From: Clostridia bacterium
GTDB taxonomy: Bacteria > Bacillota > Clostridia > Christensenellales > CAG-138
Direction of reading: 5' to 3'
DNA: 14,148 nucleotides
Assembly (NCBI GenBank): GCA_016296415.1
Contig: JAEDJH010000041.1
Span: forward strand, 1-14,148
The notes beneath the pieces are model-generated. The model was given only the letters and a program-made list of their open reading frames with translations, was not told the DNA's origin and did not search any database. A program made the position numbers and the translations under genes. Position 1 is the first letter of the stretch. Every line of letters begins with the position of its first letter. Shown here in pieces: positions 1 to 8,555 of this stretch.

Positions 1-1334
1 TCCACATGCCCCGTCTGCGGGAACATATCCACGGGCGTTGCTTCCGCCACTCCGAAGCCATGTTCGGAAAGGTATTTTATGTCCCTTACGAGTGTGGCGG
101 GATTGCAGGATACATATACGATTTTATTCGTGCCGCAGTCGGCTATCGCCTTCAGCACGCTCTCGTCACAGCCCTTTCTCGGCGGGTCGATAACTACGGC
201 GTCAAACCTCATGCCCCCGTCGTTCACAAGCCCTGGCAGCACCTTTTCCGCACGTCCGCATACAAATGCAGCGTTTTCAACGCCGTTGAGCCCTGCGTTT
301 TTCTCGGCATTGTCGATCGCTTGAGCAACCTCCTCCACACCGACGACCTCCTTTGCCCTCTTTGCAATCAGCAGGGATATTGTGCCTATTCCGCAGTATA
401 TGTCGGCAACGGTCTCCGTCCCCTTCAGGTCAAGCATGTCAAGCACTTTTTTGTACAGTCGCTCAGTCTGCTTGTGGTTTACCTGCAGGAACGATGCGGC
501 GCTCACCTCAAAGCGCATCCGCAAAATGCGCTCCTCTATGCACTCACTCCCCCATATAAGGCGGTATTCATCGCCCAAAATGACATTCGTATTTTTCCTG
601 TTGATATTGTGTATAACGGATTTTACGAATTTTAGCGCAGAAAGCCTTTCGACGAGCGACCTTGCGTGCGGAAGCTCGCCTGTTGTGACTACCGCCGCCA
701 TCGTATCGCCGTTTGAGGCGCATCTTACAACAAGATGCCTTAATATGCCCTTTTGCTTCAGCTCGTCATACACCGAGATTTTATGCTCGTTCGCCCACGC
801 CCGTACCTCACGCATAACGGCTACGCTTTTTTCGTCCTGTATTATGCAGCCGTCAAGCGGTATCAGTCTGTGGCTGTTTTTTGCATAGAAGCCAAGCTCA
901 ACCCTTCCGTCGATTTCGGCAAAGGGAAAGCTCGCCTTGTTCCTGTATCTGTGAAAAGCTTCGGAGCCGATTATATCCGATACATCGACCTGCATACCGC
1001 CGATATGCCTGAACGCATCCCTCACACGCCCCCGCTTGAACTCAAGCTGTGCAGCATAGCTCATGTGCTGAAGCGTGCAGCCTCCGCATCGGTTGGCGCA
1101 GGGGCATTCGGGTTCTACTCTGTCCTTCGACGGTTCGCAGATGCTCAAAACCTTGCCTATTGCGTAATTTGGCATGACCTTGATTATATGCACGTCAACC
1201 GTCTCGCCCAAAAGTGCACCCGGCACAAATACGGCAAAGCCGTCAATGTGACCTATGCCCTGTCCCTCGGAGCCCATCCCCTCTATTTTCAACGAGATAT
1301 CGTCGTTCTTTTTAATCGGCGGCGTCCTTTTCAT
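1..1334 (-). CDS. rlmD: 23S rRNA (uracil-5-)-methyltransferase, RlmD/RlmCD type (3' end cut by window)
   Basis: TrmA/RumA-family enzyme that transfers a methyl group from S-adenosylmethionine to C5 of a uracil in 23S rRNA. Of the gene, 444 codons are visible. Residues 10-60 look like an N-terminal TRAM RNA-binding domain. C77, C83 and C86 (C-x5-C-x2-C) with C163 match the four iron-sulfur cluster ligands of E. coli RlmD. The SAM-binding motif DIYCGIGTISL is at 311-321, DPPRKG at 383-388, and the catalytic nucleophile is C410 in VSCNPATL. The frame runs off the window at TGHV plus the bases GA, just where the family has its catalytic-base Glu, so only a few residues should be missing. ATG is at 1334, one base after the pfkA stop, with AAGG seven bases upstream inside the pfkA end, suggesting translational coupling. 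Gram-positive members (RlmCD) can modify both U747 and U1939; which sites are modified here cannot be told from sequence. Confidence 0.93.
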   Translation of the reverse strand, partial: MKRTPPIKKNDDISLKIEGMGSEGQGIGHIDGFAVFVPGALLGETVDVHIIKVMPNYAIGKVLSICEPSKDRVEPECPCANRCGGCTLQHMSYAAQLEFKRGRVRDAFRHIGGMQVDVSDIIGSEAFHRYRNKASFPFAEIDGRVELGFYAKNSHRLIPLDGCIIQDEKSVAVMREVRAWANEHKISVYDELKQKGILRHLVVRCASNGDTMAAVVTTGELPHARSLVERLSALKFVKSVIHNINRKNTNVILGDEYRLIWGSECIEERILRMRFEVSAASFLQVNHKQTERLYKKVLDMLDLKGTETVADIYCGIGTISLLIAKRAKEVVGVEEVAQAIDNAEKNAGLNGVENAAFVCGRAEKVLPGLVNDGGMRFDAVVIDPPRKGCDESVLKAIADCGTNKIVYVSCNPATLVRDIKYLSEHGFGVAEATPVDMFPQTGHV

Positions 1335-1335
1335 A

Positions 1336-2298
1336 TTAAAACCTTGCCAGAACCTCGTTCATATCGTAGAGCTTCTTGTCAAACTTGTCCTTTTTGTTCA
1401 CGGCATCGTTAATGTCAACGTCTATTATACGGTTGCGCCAAATGCCTACCGCCATTCCACCCTTTCCCTCGGCAAGCAGTTCAACGGCACGCTGTCCGAG
1501 CCTCGATGCCAGAATCCTGTCGAAAGCGGAGGGGTTGCCGCCCCTTTGTATATATCCGGGAACAATCGCCTTAATATCCACATCGCTGTTTTGGCGCACG
1601 TAGTCGCAAAACTCCTTTGCGCTTCCTGCGCCCTCCGCCATCGTGACAATGCAGGTCAGCTTTCCCCTCAGGCGCATCTCATGAAGTTTTTTTGCCGCCT
1701 CCGACCACGGCATGGGGCATTCGGGAACGAGTATCAGGTCGGCGCCGCCGGCGATCCCCGCCCAGAGCGCTATATCGCCGCAGTTTCTGCCCATTACCTC
1801 GATCACGCCCACCCGGTCATGCGCCCTCATGGTATCCCTTATGTTGTATATCTCTTTCGTCAGCGTGTTTACAGCGGTATCGAAGCCTATTGTGTATTCG
1901 GTATAGCCCATATCGTTGTCAATTGTGCCGGGCACGCCAACGGTACGCAGTCCGTTTTCGTTAAGCTGTTTTGCGCCCTTAAAGCTTCCATCACCGCCAA
2001 TGACGACCAAGCCGTCGAGCCTGTATGCCGAAGCCATATCAAGAGCCTTTTTAAAGCCCTCATCGTTCATAAACTCCATGCTTCTTGCGGTTCTGAGCAC
2101 CGTGCCGCCCTTGTGCATTATGTTCTCGACCTGCTCACAGGTCATTTGTGAGATGCGACCTTCTATCAGCCCCTTGTAGCCATGGTATATTCCCATCATG
2201 GTATAGCCACGGTTATTGCCTTCCTTAAACGCCGCCCTTATGGCCGCATTCATACCGGGGGTATCTCCGCCGCTTGTTAAAATACCGATCCTCTTCAT
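1336..2298 (-). CDS. pfkA: ATP-dependent 6-phosphofructokinase
   Basis: Phosphorylates fructose 6-phosphate to fructose 1,6-bisphosphate, the committed step of glycolysis, in the cytoplasm. At 320 residues it has the length of E. coli PfkA and keeps its numbering: GGDTPGMNAAIR at 10-21 (nucleotide loop), R72, GGDGS at 101-105, PGTIDND at 123-129 with catalytic base D127, and VMGR at 168-171. G104 and G124 are the residues of ATP-using enzymes; pyrophosphate-using relatives carry Asp and Lys there. The start ATG at 2298 is preceded by AAAGGA with a spacing of about six bases. It is the fifth gene of the murB operon, 37 bases after dnaE and one base before rlmD. The gap from dnaE carries a hairpin (separate entry) that leaves the ribosome binding site free. 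Pyruvate kinase, a common downstream partner in Firmicutes, is not here. Confidence 0.97.
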   Translation of the reverse strand: MKRIGILTSGGDTPGMNAAIRAAFKEGNNRGYTMMGIYHGYKGLIEGRISQMTCEQVENIMHKGGTVLRTARSMEFMNDEGFKKALDMASAYRLDGLVVIGGDGSFKGAKQLNENGLRTVGVPGTIDNDMGYTEYTIGFDTAVNTLTKEIYNIRDTMRAHDRVGVIEVMGRNCGDIALWAGIAGGADLILVPECPMPWSEAAKKLHEMRLRGKLTCIVTMAEGAGSAKEFCDYVRQNSDVDIKAIVPGYIQRGGNPSAFDRILASRLGQRAVELLAEGKGGMAVGIWRNRIIDVDINDAVNKKDKFDKKLYDMNEVLARF

Positions 2299-2314
2299 TT
2301 CCTATCCTTTCGTT

Positions 2315-2338
2315 TGAATCGCACGGTTTTGCGACTCA
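2315..2338 (-). promoter_or_regulatory. Intercistronic hairpin between dnaE and pfkA
   Basis: In the minus-strand RNA, TGAGTCGCA (2338-2330) pairs with TGCGATTCA (2323-2315) to make nine base pairs with one G-U, around a six-base loop. The dnaE stop codon TGA is the first three bases of the stem. No T-run follows, so it is not a normal intrinsic terminator. The pfkA ribosome binding site lies just outside the stem. A role in RNA processing, stability or uncoupling translation is inference. Confidence 0.5.
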
Positions 2339-5300
2339 GCTCTTTTTTATTACAAGCCGTACGTTTTCCGCACCAAGCTTATGTTTCAGTTCATCAATAA
2401 ATGCCGCTTCCCCGTTCACGCTCATCGCCTTGTCGGATATCTGCGTCCTTCCTGTGGCTTCATCGTACAGCACGACCGGAATGTTGCCCGGGTAGCGCTT
2501 CATAAGCTCGATGCACTCCCTGCGCTTTGACTGATTTTCCGCATTAAAGCGCAAATACAGCCGTTTTGCTTCCTCGCTCCCGTTCAGCGGCTCAACGCTG
2601 TCCACCAAAACACTGTTCGGCTGTCCCTCCCTGATGTTCAGTTTTCCTTTTATCCGAACGATGCTGTCGGCAACGAGCAGACGCTGGTACTTTTCAAGAA
2701 CCGACCAGAACGCAACGATCTCTATCGCTCCGGTCATATCCTCTATTATACCATATCCCATCATTCTGTCGCCACTTTTTGTCGTTTTGCGCTTCATGGA
2801 GGTAATTATGCCTCCGATCGAAACCGCATCGCCCTCCCGGTAGTGCGGCTGGGTATCGTCATTGTCGCTGTCGCTGAGGCTGTTTATCGGAATAACATTT
2901 GCAAGTGCCGTATTCAGCTCCGCAAGCGGATGCCCGCTTATATATATTCCCGTCACTTCCTTTTCGAGCGCAAGCAGCATCCTGCTGTCGTATTCGGGTA
3001 TGTCGGGTATGCTTACAGCGGGAGCCTCGAAGGTTATGGGCGCAACGTCAAACAGCGAAAGCTGTCCGCTTTCCTTCTTTTTCTTGTTGCTCGCCTCCAT
3101 ATCCATAATGGCACCAAAGCCCGCAAGAAGCTGCGAACGCTTATATCCCATGGAATCGAAGCAGCCCGCCTTTATCAGGCACTCCACCATCCTTTTGCTG
3201 AGGCCCGCACATCTTGCGGAAAAATCGGCAAAATCCCTGAACCTGCCAAAGCTCCTCCGTTCGTTTACAAGCTCGTCCATGACCTTTTCGCCGACGTTTC
3301 GCACCGCACAAAGCCCAAAACGGATAGAACCCGACTCTATCGAAAATCTCGACATACTCCTGTTGACATCCGGAGGAAGCACCCTTATGCCCATCTGCTT
3401 GGCGCAGTATATATACCCTGCAACCTGCTCAGCATCCCCGATGAAGCTGTTTATCAGCGCAGTCATAAACTCAACGGGATAGTACCTTCTCAAAAATGCC
3501 GTTCTGTACGCAACCACCGCATAGGCAGCAGCGTGCGATTTATTGAATGCGTAGGATGCAAAGTCCATCATTTCGTCAAAGATGCGGTTTGCAACATCCT
3601 TAGGCACGCCGTTTTTTATCGCCCCGGGAACGCCGTCCGCCTCAATGCCGTAAAGGAAATATTCCCTTTCCTTCGCCATAACGTCCGCCTTCTTCTTCGA
3701 CATGGCACGACGCACAAGGTCGCTTCGACCAAGGGAATATCCGGCGAGATCCCTGACGATCTGCATTACCTGTTCCTGATAAACCATGCAGCCGTATGTG
3801 GTTGACAGTATCGGCTCAAGCCTCTTGTCGGCATATCTGATTGTGGACGGATCGTGCTTACCGCTTACATATCTGGGTATCTGATCCATCGGTCCGGGGC
3901 GGTAAAGCGATATTCCGGCTATCAGATCCTCAAGGCAGTCGGGCTTAAGCTGGGTCATAAACCGCCGCATCCCTGCCGATTCAAGCTGAAACACTCCGTC
4001 CGTATCCGCCGCCGAAATAAGCTCATATACGTTTTTATCGTTGTAATCAAGCTCCTCGAGCACGGGGACCTCCCGTCCCGATTCGCCTATAAAGTTCAGC
4101 GCATCCCTTATCACCGTCAGCGTTCTTAAGCCAAGGAAGTCCATCTTTAACAGACCAAGCTCCTCGAGCGTCCCCATAGGAAACTGTGTCGTAACGGATT
4201 CATCGTTTTTTTGAAGCGGAACGTACTCCATTATCGGCTTTGCGGATATAACCACGCCTGCGGCGTGAGTTGAGGAGTGCCGCTGAAGCCCCTCCAGCTT
4301 CATTGAAAGGTCTATCAGCTTTTTGACAGACTCATCGGTTTCATACATATTCCGAAGCTCCGGCGAAAGCTCCATAGCACGCTTAAGCGTTATGTCCGGC
4401 GTTCTTGGAATCAGCCTTGCAATGGCATCGACCGAAGCAAAGGGCATTCTCAGCACCCTGCCGACATCCTTTACCGCACCACGTGCCGCCATCGTTCCGA
4501 ACGTGATTATCTGTGCAACGTTTTCCTTGCCGTACTTTTCGGTAACGTAGTCTATGACCTCCTGCCGCCTTTCATAGCAGAAGTCAACGTCTATATCCGG
4601 CATGGAGATCCTTTCCGGATTAAGAAATCTCTCAAAAAGCAGATTGTATTTTATCGGGTTTATGCCCGTTATTCCCAATGTGTATGCGACTATGCTTCCT
4701 GCGCCGCTGCCCCTGCCGGGACCAACCTGTATGTTTTTGCTCCGAGCGTAGGCAATAAAGTCCCATACTATCAGGAAGTAATCCACAAAGCCCATATTGC
4801 TTATGACCGAAAGCTCGTATTCAAGCCGCTTCAGCTCGGTTTCGCCGTAATCCGGTATTCGCTTTTTAAGACCCTCTTTGCAGAGCATAGTAAGGTAGGA
4901 AAGGTTATCATAGCCCTCCGGCGCCTCGTATTTGGGCAGGTGCCTTTCCCCGAAGCGAATCTCCAGATCGCACTTTTCGGCTATTTCGGCAGTGGTCTTG
5001 AGCGACTCCCTGTATTCAAAGAGCGCCTTTTCCATCTCGCTCTCGGATTTAACGTAAAACTCGTCTGCGCTCATTCGCATACGGTTTTCTTCATCGACAA
5101 AGCGGTTCGTCTGTATGCACAAAAGAATATCCTGTGCAACGGCATCCTCCCTGCGCACATAATGAACGTCATTCGTCGCAACGGTCTTTATCGAAAGCTC
5201 GCACGCCAAATCGTTTAACCTTGGCAGCACCGCAAGCTGCTCGGGAAGCCCATGATTTTGCAGTTCGATATAAAAATCATCGCCGAATATGCGCTTCAGG

Positions 5301-5776
5301 CGCTCGGCAATCTTCTTCGCTTCTTCGTATCTTCCGTTGAGCAAAAGCGACGGAATGTCACCCGCAAGGCATGCTGACAGACAGACAAGTCCCTCGCAAT
5401 GCTTTTCAAGCAAATCGTAGTCGATTCTCGGTTTATAATAAAATCCCTCGGTGAACGCAAGCGACGACAGCACGATGAGGTTATGATAGCCGACATCGTT
5501 TTTCGCAAGCAGGACCAAATGGGCATACTCCCTCACGCCCTCCCTGTCGGTCATGGATTTCGGCGCAATATATGCCTCCATGCCGATGATGGGCTTTATA
5601 CCCGCCTTGCGGCATTCCTTATAAAAGTCTATGACGCCGTACATCGAGCCGTGATCGGTTATCGCAAGCGCATTCATGCCAAGCTCCTTAGCCCTTGCCA
5701 CCAGGTCTTTTATCCTTGCGGCACCGTCAAGCAGGCTGTATTGCGTATGCACATGAAGGTGTACAAAGTCCGTCAT
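2336..5776 (-). CDS. dnaE: DNA polymerase III alpha subunit, DnaE type
   Basis: C-family replicative DNA polymerase of 1146 residues, a normal DnaE length. Domain order: PHP domain (about 4-210), palm, thumb and fingers (about 270-830), helix-hairpin-helix region (about 830-885), OB fold (about 983-1065) and a short C-terminal domain. Catalytic Asp residues are D396 and D398 in PDIDVDF and D546 in KMDFLGL; the nucleotide-binding segment GPGRGSGAGS is at 352-361. QLSLF at 905-909 fits the internal beta-clamp-binding motif. The PHP domain keeps all nine expected metal ligands (H8, H10, D17, H42, E67, H98, C136, D203, H205). In Firmicutes with PolC, DnaE usually extends RNA primers before PolC takes over; whether PolC exists here is unknown. 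The ATG at 5776 shares one base with the whiA stop (TGATG), so translation is probably coupled. Confidence 0.97.
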   Translation of the reverse strand: MTDFVHLHVHTQYSLLDGAARIKDLVARAKELGMNALAITDHGSMYGVIDFYKECRKAGIKPIIGMEAYIAPKSMTDREGVREYAHLVLLAKNDVGYHNLIVLSSLAFTEGFYYKPRIDYDLLEKHCEGLVCLSACLAGDIPSLLLNGRYEEAKKIAERLKRIFGDDFYIELQNHGLPEQLAVLPRLNDLACELSIKTVATNDVHYVRREDAVAQDILLCIQTNRFVDEENRMRMSADEFYVKSESEMEKALFEYRESLKTTAEIAEKCDLEIRFGERHLPKYEAPEGYDNLSYLTMLCKEGLKKRIPDYGETELKRLEYELSVISNMGFVDYFLIVWDFIAYARSKNIQVGPGRGSGAGSIVAYTLGITGINPIKYNLLFERFLNPERISMPDIDVDFCYERRQEVIDYVTEKYGKENVAQIITFGTMAARGAVKDVGRVLRMPFASVDAIARLIPRTPDITLKRAMELSPELRNMYETDESVKKLIDLSMKLEGLQRHSSTHAAGVVISAKPIMEYVPLQKNDESVTTQFPMGTLEELGLLKMDFLGLRTLTVIRDALNFIGESGREVPVLEELDYNDKNVYELISAADTDGVFQLESAGMRRFMTQLKPDCLEDLIAGISLYRPGPMDQIPRYVSGKHDPSTIRYADKRLEPILSTTYGCMVYQEQVMQIVRDLAGYSLGRSDLVRRAMSKKKADVMAKEREYFLYGIEADGVPGAIKNGVPKDVANRIFDEMMDFASYAFNKSHAAAYAVVAYRTAFLRRYYPVEFMTALINSFIGDAEQVAGYIYCAKQMGIRVLPPDVNRSMSRFSIESGSIRFGLCAVRNVGEKVMDELVNERRSFGRFRDFADFSARCAGLSKRMVECLIKAGCFDSMGYKRSQLLAGFGAIMDMEASNKKKKESGQLSLFDVAPITFEAPAVSIPDIPEYDSRMLLALEKEVTGIYISGHPLAELNTALANVIPINSLSDSDNDDTQPHYREGDAVSIGGIITSMKRKTTKSGDRMMGYGIIEDMTGAIEIVAFWSVLEKYQRLLVADSIVRIKGKLNIREGQPNSVLVDSVEPLNGSEEAKRLYLRFNAENQSKRRECIELMKRYPGNIPVVLYDEATGRTQISDKAMSVNGEAAFIDELKHKLGAENVRLVIKKS

Positions 5777-6702
5777 CAGTCGTCTATCCCCTCAGCAATT
5801 TCTATAAGTTTTTTGAGTCTGTGGTTCACTCCCGACTTTCCTATGTCGAGCATTGCGGCAAGCTCGCTCAGCGACGCTTCCTCGTTGTTTATCCTTGCCT
5901 CAGCAACATCCCTCAGAGCCTGCGGCAATTTTTCCAGCCCCATGTGCGTCCTTATCTTTTCTATGCAGATAAGCTGCCATGCCGAAGCCTTTGCCGTCTT
6001 TTGCATATTGGCGTTTTCGTAATTGGTGAGGCGGACAACGTCGTTTTTTGCGGTTTTCAGCATCCTTGCGTTTTCAAACTTAATAGCGGAATCGGAGGCT
6101 TCCATCAATGCAAGCAGTGAAAAAATCGTTTCCGCACCCTTTGTATAAACGACGTATGCGCCCCTTCTTTCAAAATACTTCATCGGAATATCAAGGCTTT
6201 CGAGCAGCTCGCAGAGAAACTGCGCCGTCCCCTCATGCCTGCACACCATCTCAAGATGATACGCCTTCTCAGGATTCGAAACGGATCCGGCACTCAAAAA
6301 TGCGCCCTTTACATACGACTTTATCGTCTCGGCATCGCATATAAGCTCCTCTTTCATTCTTTCCCTGTACGCATCATCAACATAGTCCATCAAGCCCGAA
6401 AGCCTGATTATATCCCCGCATCCCTCTCCCGACAGGTCGGCTATAACACTCCTGTTTTTCCTGCCCGTTTCGGTTTCCTTTATAAAAAGCTCGCACTGCA
6501 CGGGATACAGCGAACAGGCAAGCTTCGAAACAAGCTTACCCACCGAATAGGTTTCGGATATATACCTTATCCCCATTCCTCCGGACACTATGGTTATCGT
6601 GCCGGCGACGTTTGTTGCGGCGGCAAGAAGCGCACGCCTGTTGCGCTCTCCCTTAAGCTTTCCCGCCGCTATTTCGTCTTTTACGCTGGATGAAAACGAC
6701 AA
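5776..6702 (-). CDS. whiA: DNA-binding protein WhiA (TTG start)
   Basis: Sporulation/division regulator family: WhiA controls sporulation septation in Streptomyces and is linked to cell division in Bacillus. The 308-residue product begins (M)SFSSSVKDE, the usual WhiA N-terminus. Residues 20-210 form the LAGLIDADG homing-endonuclease-like domains, including GAFLSAGSVSNPEKAYHLE at 133-151 with no sign of nuclease use. The C-terminal helix-turn-helix is about 265-300, ending KSGVNHRLKKL (289-299). The start is TTG at 6702 because GGAGG lies seven bases upstream and the homology begins there. The longer in-frame reading to 6867 would overlap rapZ by 152 bases with no homology, and the ATG four bases before the TTG is out of frame. 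The gene starts 13 bases after rapZ, so the yvcK gene normally between the two is missing. The stop overlaps the dnaE start by one base. Confidence 0.95.
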   Translation of the reverse strand: MSFSSSVKDEIAAGKLKGERNRRALLAAATNVAGTITIVSGGMGIRYISETYSVGKLVSKLACSLYPVQCELFIKETETGRKNRSVIADLSGEGCGDIIRLSGLMDYVDDAYRERMKEELICDAETIKSYVKGAFLSAGSVSNPEKAYHLEMVCRHEGTAQFLCELLESLDIPMKYFERRGAYVVYTKGAETIFSLLALMEASDSAIKFENARMLKTAKNDVVRLTNYENANMQKTAKASAWQLICIEKIRTHMGLEKLPQALRDVAEARINNEEASLSELAAMLDIGKSGVNHRLKKLIEIAEGIDD

Positions 6703-6709
6703 AACATTT

Positions 6710-6714
6710 CCTCC
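6710..6714 (-). promoter_or_regulatory. Ribosome binding site deciding the whiA TTG start
   Basis: GGAGG on the minus strand follows the rapZ TGA stop by one base and is seven bases before TTG at 6702. An ATG only two bases after GGAGG is too close and opens an eight-codon frame. This spacing and the MSFSS N-terminus fix the whiA start. Confidence 0.8.
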
Positions 6715-6715
6715 G

Positions 6716-7594
6716 TCAATCCGATCCGAATCGCTGTTCAATATCCTCCGCTTCGGACGAATAATCCCTGTGCTCGAGCACCGTATAGCACTCGTTTTGC
6801 ATCCTTTTATACATCTCGTATGCCGCACATACCGAGCGATGCCTTCCGCCCGTGCAGCCAAACGCAACCATGAGTCTCCGCTTTCCCTGCTGCTTATACG
6901 ACGGGATGAGGCGTTTCAGCATCCTTTCAACATCGTCAAGAGTGCTGACAAACGCCTTGTCCGACAGCACGAAGTCCCTTACAGGCTTGTCCAGCCCAGA
7001 AAGCGACCGCAGCTCAGTCACATAAAACGGATTTTCCGAAAAGCGCATATCCATCACAATATCCGCCTCCATAGGAATACCCCTCTTATATCCGAAGCTC
7101 GACACAATAAGCCTGAACGGAAGCTCCGTTCCATCGGAGGTTATCTGCTCTATAAGACGGTGAAGCTCCAGGGGCTTTAGATGGCTTGTGTCGATTACGT
7201 AATTTGCCCTGTCACGAAGCGGCTGCAAAATCTCACGCTCTATGCGAATACCCTCTCCTATATTCGTGCTTACGGGGTGACGCCGCCTCGTTTCGTTGTA
7301 GCGCTGCTTCAGCACGTCATCCTTGCAGTCGAGGAACAGTATCTGATACTCAACCTCCTGCGCTCCGAAGATATTGCTGATTGCGTTCGGATCGGTCTTG
7401 AACGCACGTTCCCTGCTGTCAATGACTATCGCGGCACGTTCTATTTTCGGCTCCGTGCTCTTGCAGGTTTCAATAAAACTCGGCACCAGCTTTGCAGGGA
7501 TGTTGTCCACGCAATAGTATCCCACATCCTCCAAAACCCTCAAAACATTGGACTTTCCGGCGCCCGAAAGCCCCGTAACCAGTAAAAGCCTCAT
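6716..7594 (-). CDS. rapZ: RNase adapter protein / nucleotide-binding protein RapZ (YvcJ)
   Basis: P-loop NTPase of 292 residues. E. coli RapZ is an RNA-binding adapter that directs RNase E to the GlmZ small RNA. The B. subtilis homologue YvcJ hydrolyses nucleotides and affects competence; its molecular target is unclear, so the E. coli role should not be assumed here. The Walker A motif GLSGAGKS is at 8-15, DNIP follows at 30-33, and the family signature GCTGGRHRSV is at 246-255 in the C-terminal domain. The ATG at 7594 was chosen because AGAGG lies six bases upstream; the in-frame TTG at 7612 adds six residues and has no good ribosome binding site. The gene is 33 bases after murB and 13 bases before whiA, second in the operon. 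Confidence 0.95.
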   Translation of the reverse strand: MRLLLVTGLSGAGKSNVLRVLEDVGYYCVDNIPAKLVPSFIETCKSTEPKIERAAIVIDSRERAFKTDPNAISNIFGAQEVEYQILFLDCKDDVLKQRYNETRRRHPVSTNIGEGIRIEREILQPLRDRANYVIDTSHLKPLELHRLIEQITSDGTELPFRLIVSSFGYKRGIPMEADIVMDMRFSENPFYVTELRSLSGLDKPVRDFVLSDKAFVSTLDDVERMLKRLIPSYKQQGKRRLMVAFGCTGGRHRSVCAAYEMYKRMQNECYTVLEHRDYSSEAEDIEQRFGSD

Positions 7595-7627
7595 ATCAAA
7601 CCTCTTTTGCAAATTCTGCTTTAGTAT

Positions 7628-8524
7628 TTATTCGCCCACGTACTTGATTTCCGTTTCAAGCATAACGCCGTATTTTTCAAATACACGCTTTTGTATCTCA
7701 AATATAAGATCCTTTACGTCATCCGCCGTTGCGCCGCCCTTGTTGATTATAAATCCTGCGTGCAGGGTGCTTACCTCTGCGCCGCCGACGGAAAAACCCT
7801 TCAGTCCTGCGCCCTCGATAAGCGCTCCGGCATAGTATCCCTCGGGGCGTTTGAACGTGCTTCCTGCGCTCGGATACGCCAACGGCTGTTTCGCTCTTCT
7901 CATGGCGGTATATTCCCTCATGCGCTCCGCCGCACCGCCGTTGTCGGGACAAAGTTCCATCCCAACCCCGCATACCGTTATGTCGGGCGAATCGTATAAG
8001 CTTTTTCTGTATCCGAAGTCGCCCTTTTCGACAGCATCGGAATAGAATCTGCCGTTTTTTATAAAGTCAACCCGCTTTATGCAGTCGGACAGCTCACCGC
8101 CGTAAGCTCCCGCATTCATTGCGACACTGCCGCCAATACTCCCGGGAATGCCCGATGCCCATTCAAGTCCCATAAGTCCCCGGCTGACGGATAGTTTTGC
8201 AACGCTCGAAAGCAGTGCGCCCGCCTGAGCCATAACGGTATTCCCCGAAATTTCCACCGAGCTCATCCTTTCGGCGATGCGTATGACAAGTTTATTTATT
8301 CCCCTGTCGCTCACGAGCAGATTGGAGCCGTTCCCCATTATAAACGTATCTATACCGCACTCGGCCGCCGTTTCCAGCGCAAGCATTACCTCCTGCGCCG
8401 ATGCAGGCTCAACCATTGCAAGACACTCACCGCCGATTTTGAATGTTGTGTAGTCTCGCATGGGTACGTTTTTCTTAAAGTTCATGCCGCCAAGCACTCT
8501 TTCGAGCCGTTCAAGCTTTTCCAT
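7628..8524 (-). CDS. murB: UDP-N-acetylenolpyruvoylglucosamine reductase (MurB)
   Basis: FAD- and NADPH-dependent cytoplasmic enzyme that reduces UDP-GlcNAc-enolpyruvate to UDP-MurNAc, the second committed step of peptidoglycan precursor synthesis. The 298-residue product is a short type II MurB, lacking the Tyr loop of the E. coli type. FAD-binding motifs include YTTFKIGG (25-32), MGNGSNLLVSDRGI (63-76) and the GIPGSIGGSVAMNAGAYGG loop (125-143). The active-site set is R173 (YRKS), S222 (SAGSTFKRP, proton donor) and E292 near the C-terminus. ATG at 8524 is preceded by GGAG with a five-base gap. Two upstream in-frame starts at 8542 and 8545 have no ribosome binding site and fall near the expected transcription start. 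It is the first gene of the operon, directly behind the promoter at 8556-8584. Confidence 0.97.
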   Translation of the reverse strand: MEKLERLERVLGGMNFKKNVPMRDYTTFKIGGECLAMVEPASAQEVMLALETAAECGIDTFIMGNGSNLLVSDRGINKLVIRIAERMSSVEISGNTVMAQAGALLSSVAKLSVSRGLMGLEWASGIPGSIGGSVAMNAGAYGGELSDCIKRVDFIKNGRFYSDAVEKGDFGYRKSLYDSPDITVCGVGMELCPDNGGAAERMREYTAMRRAKQPLAYPSAGSTFKRPEGYYAGALIEGAGLKGFSVGGAEVSTLHAGFIINKGGATADDVKDLIFEIQKRVFEKYGVMLETEIKYVGE

Positions 8525-8555
8525 ACACTCTCCAATGAACATCAATACTCAGTTT

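Noticed and set aside
1255..2151. Long plus-strand open frame (298 codons) opposite pfkA
   Set aside because: It overlaps conserved pfkA and the start of rlmD, shows no recognisable motif, and is a mirror of the minus-strand codon pattern.
2843..3805. Long plus-strand open frame (320 codons) opposite dnaE
   Set aside because: It lies wholly inside conserved dnaE and its translation is rich in His, Arg and Cys with no family resemblance.
6703..6867. Extension of WhiA by 55 residues to an upstream start
   Set aside because: It overlaps the conserved end of rapZ, lacks WhiA homology, and the GGAGG-spaced TTG at 6702 gives the standard N-terminus.
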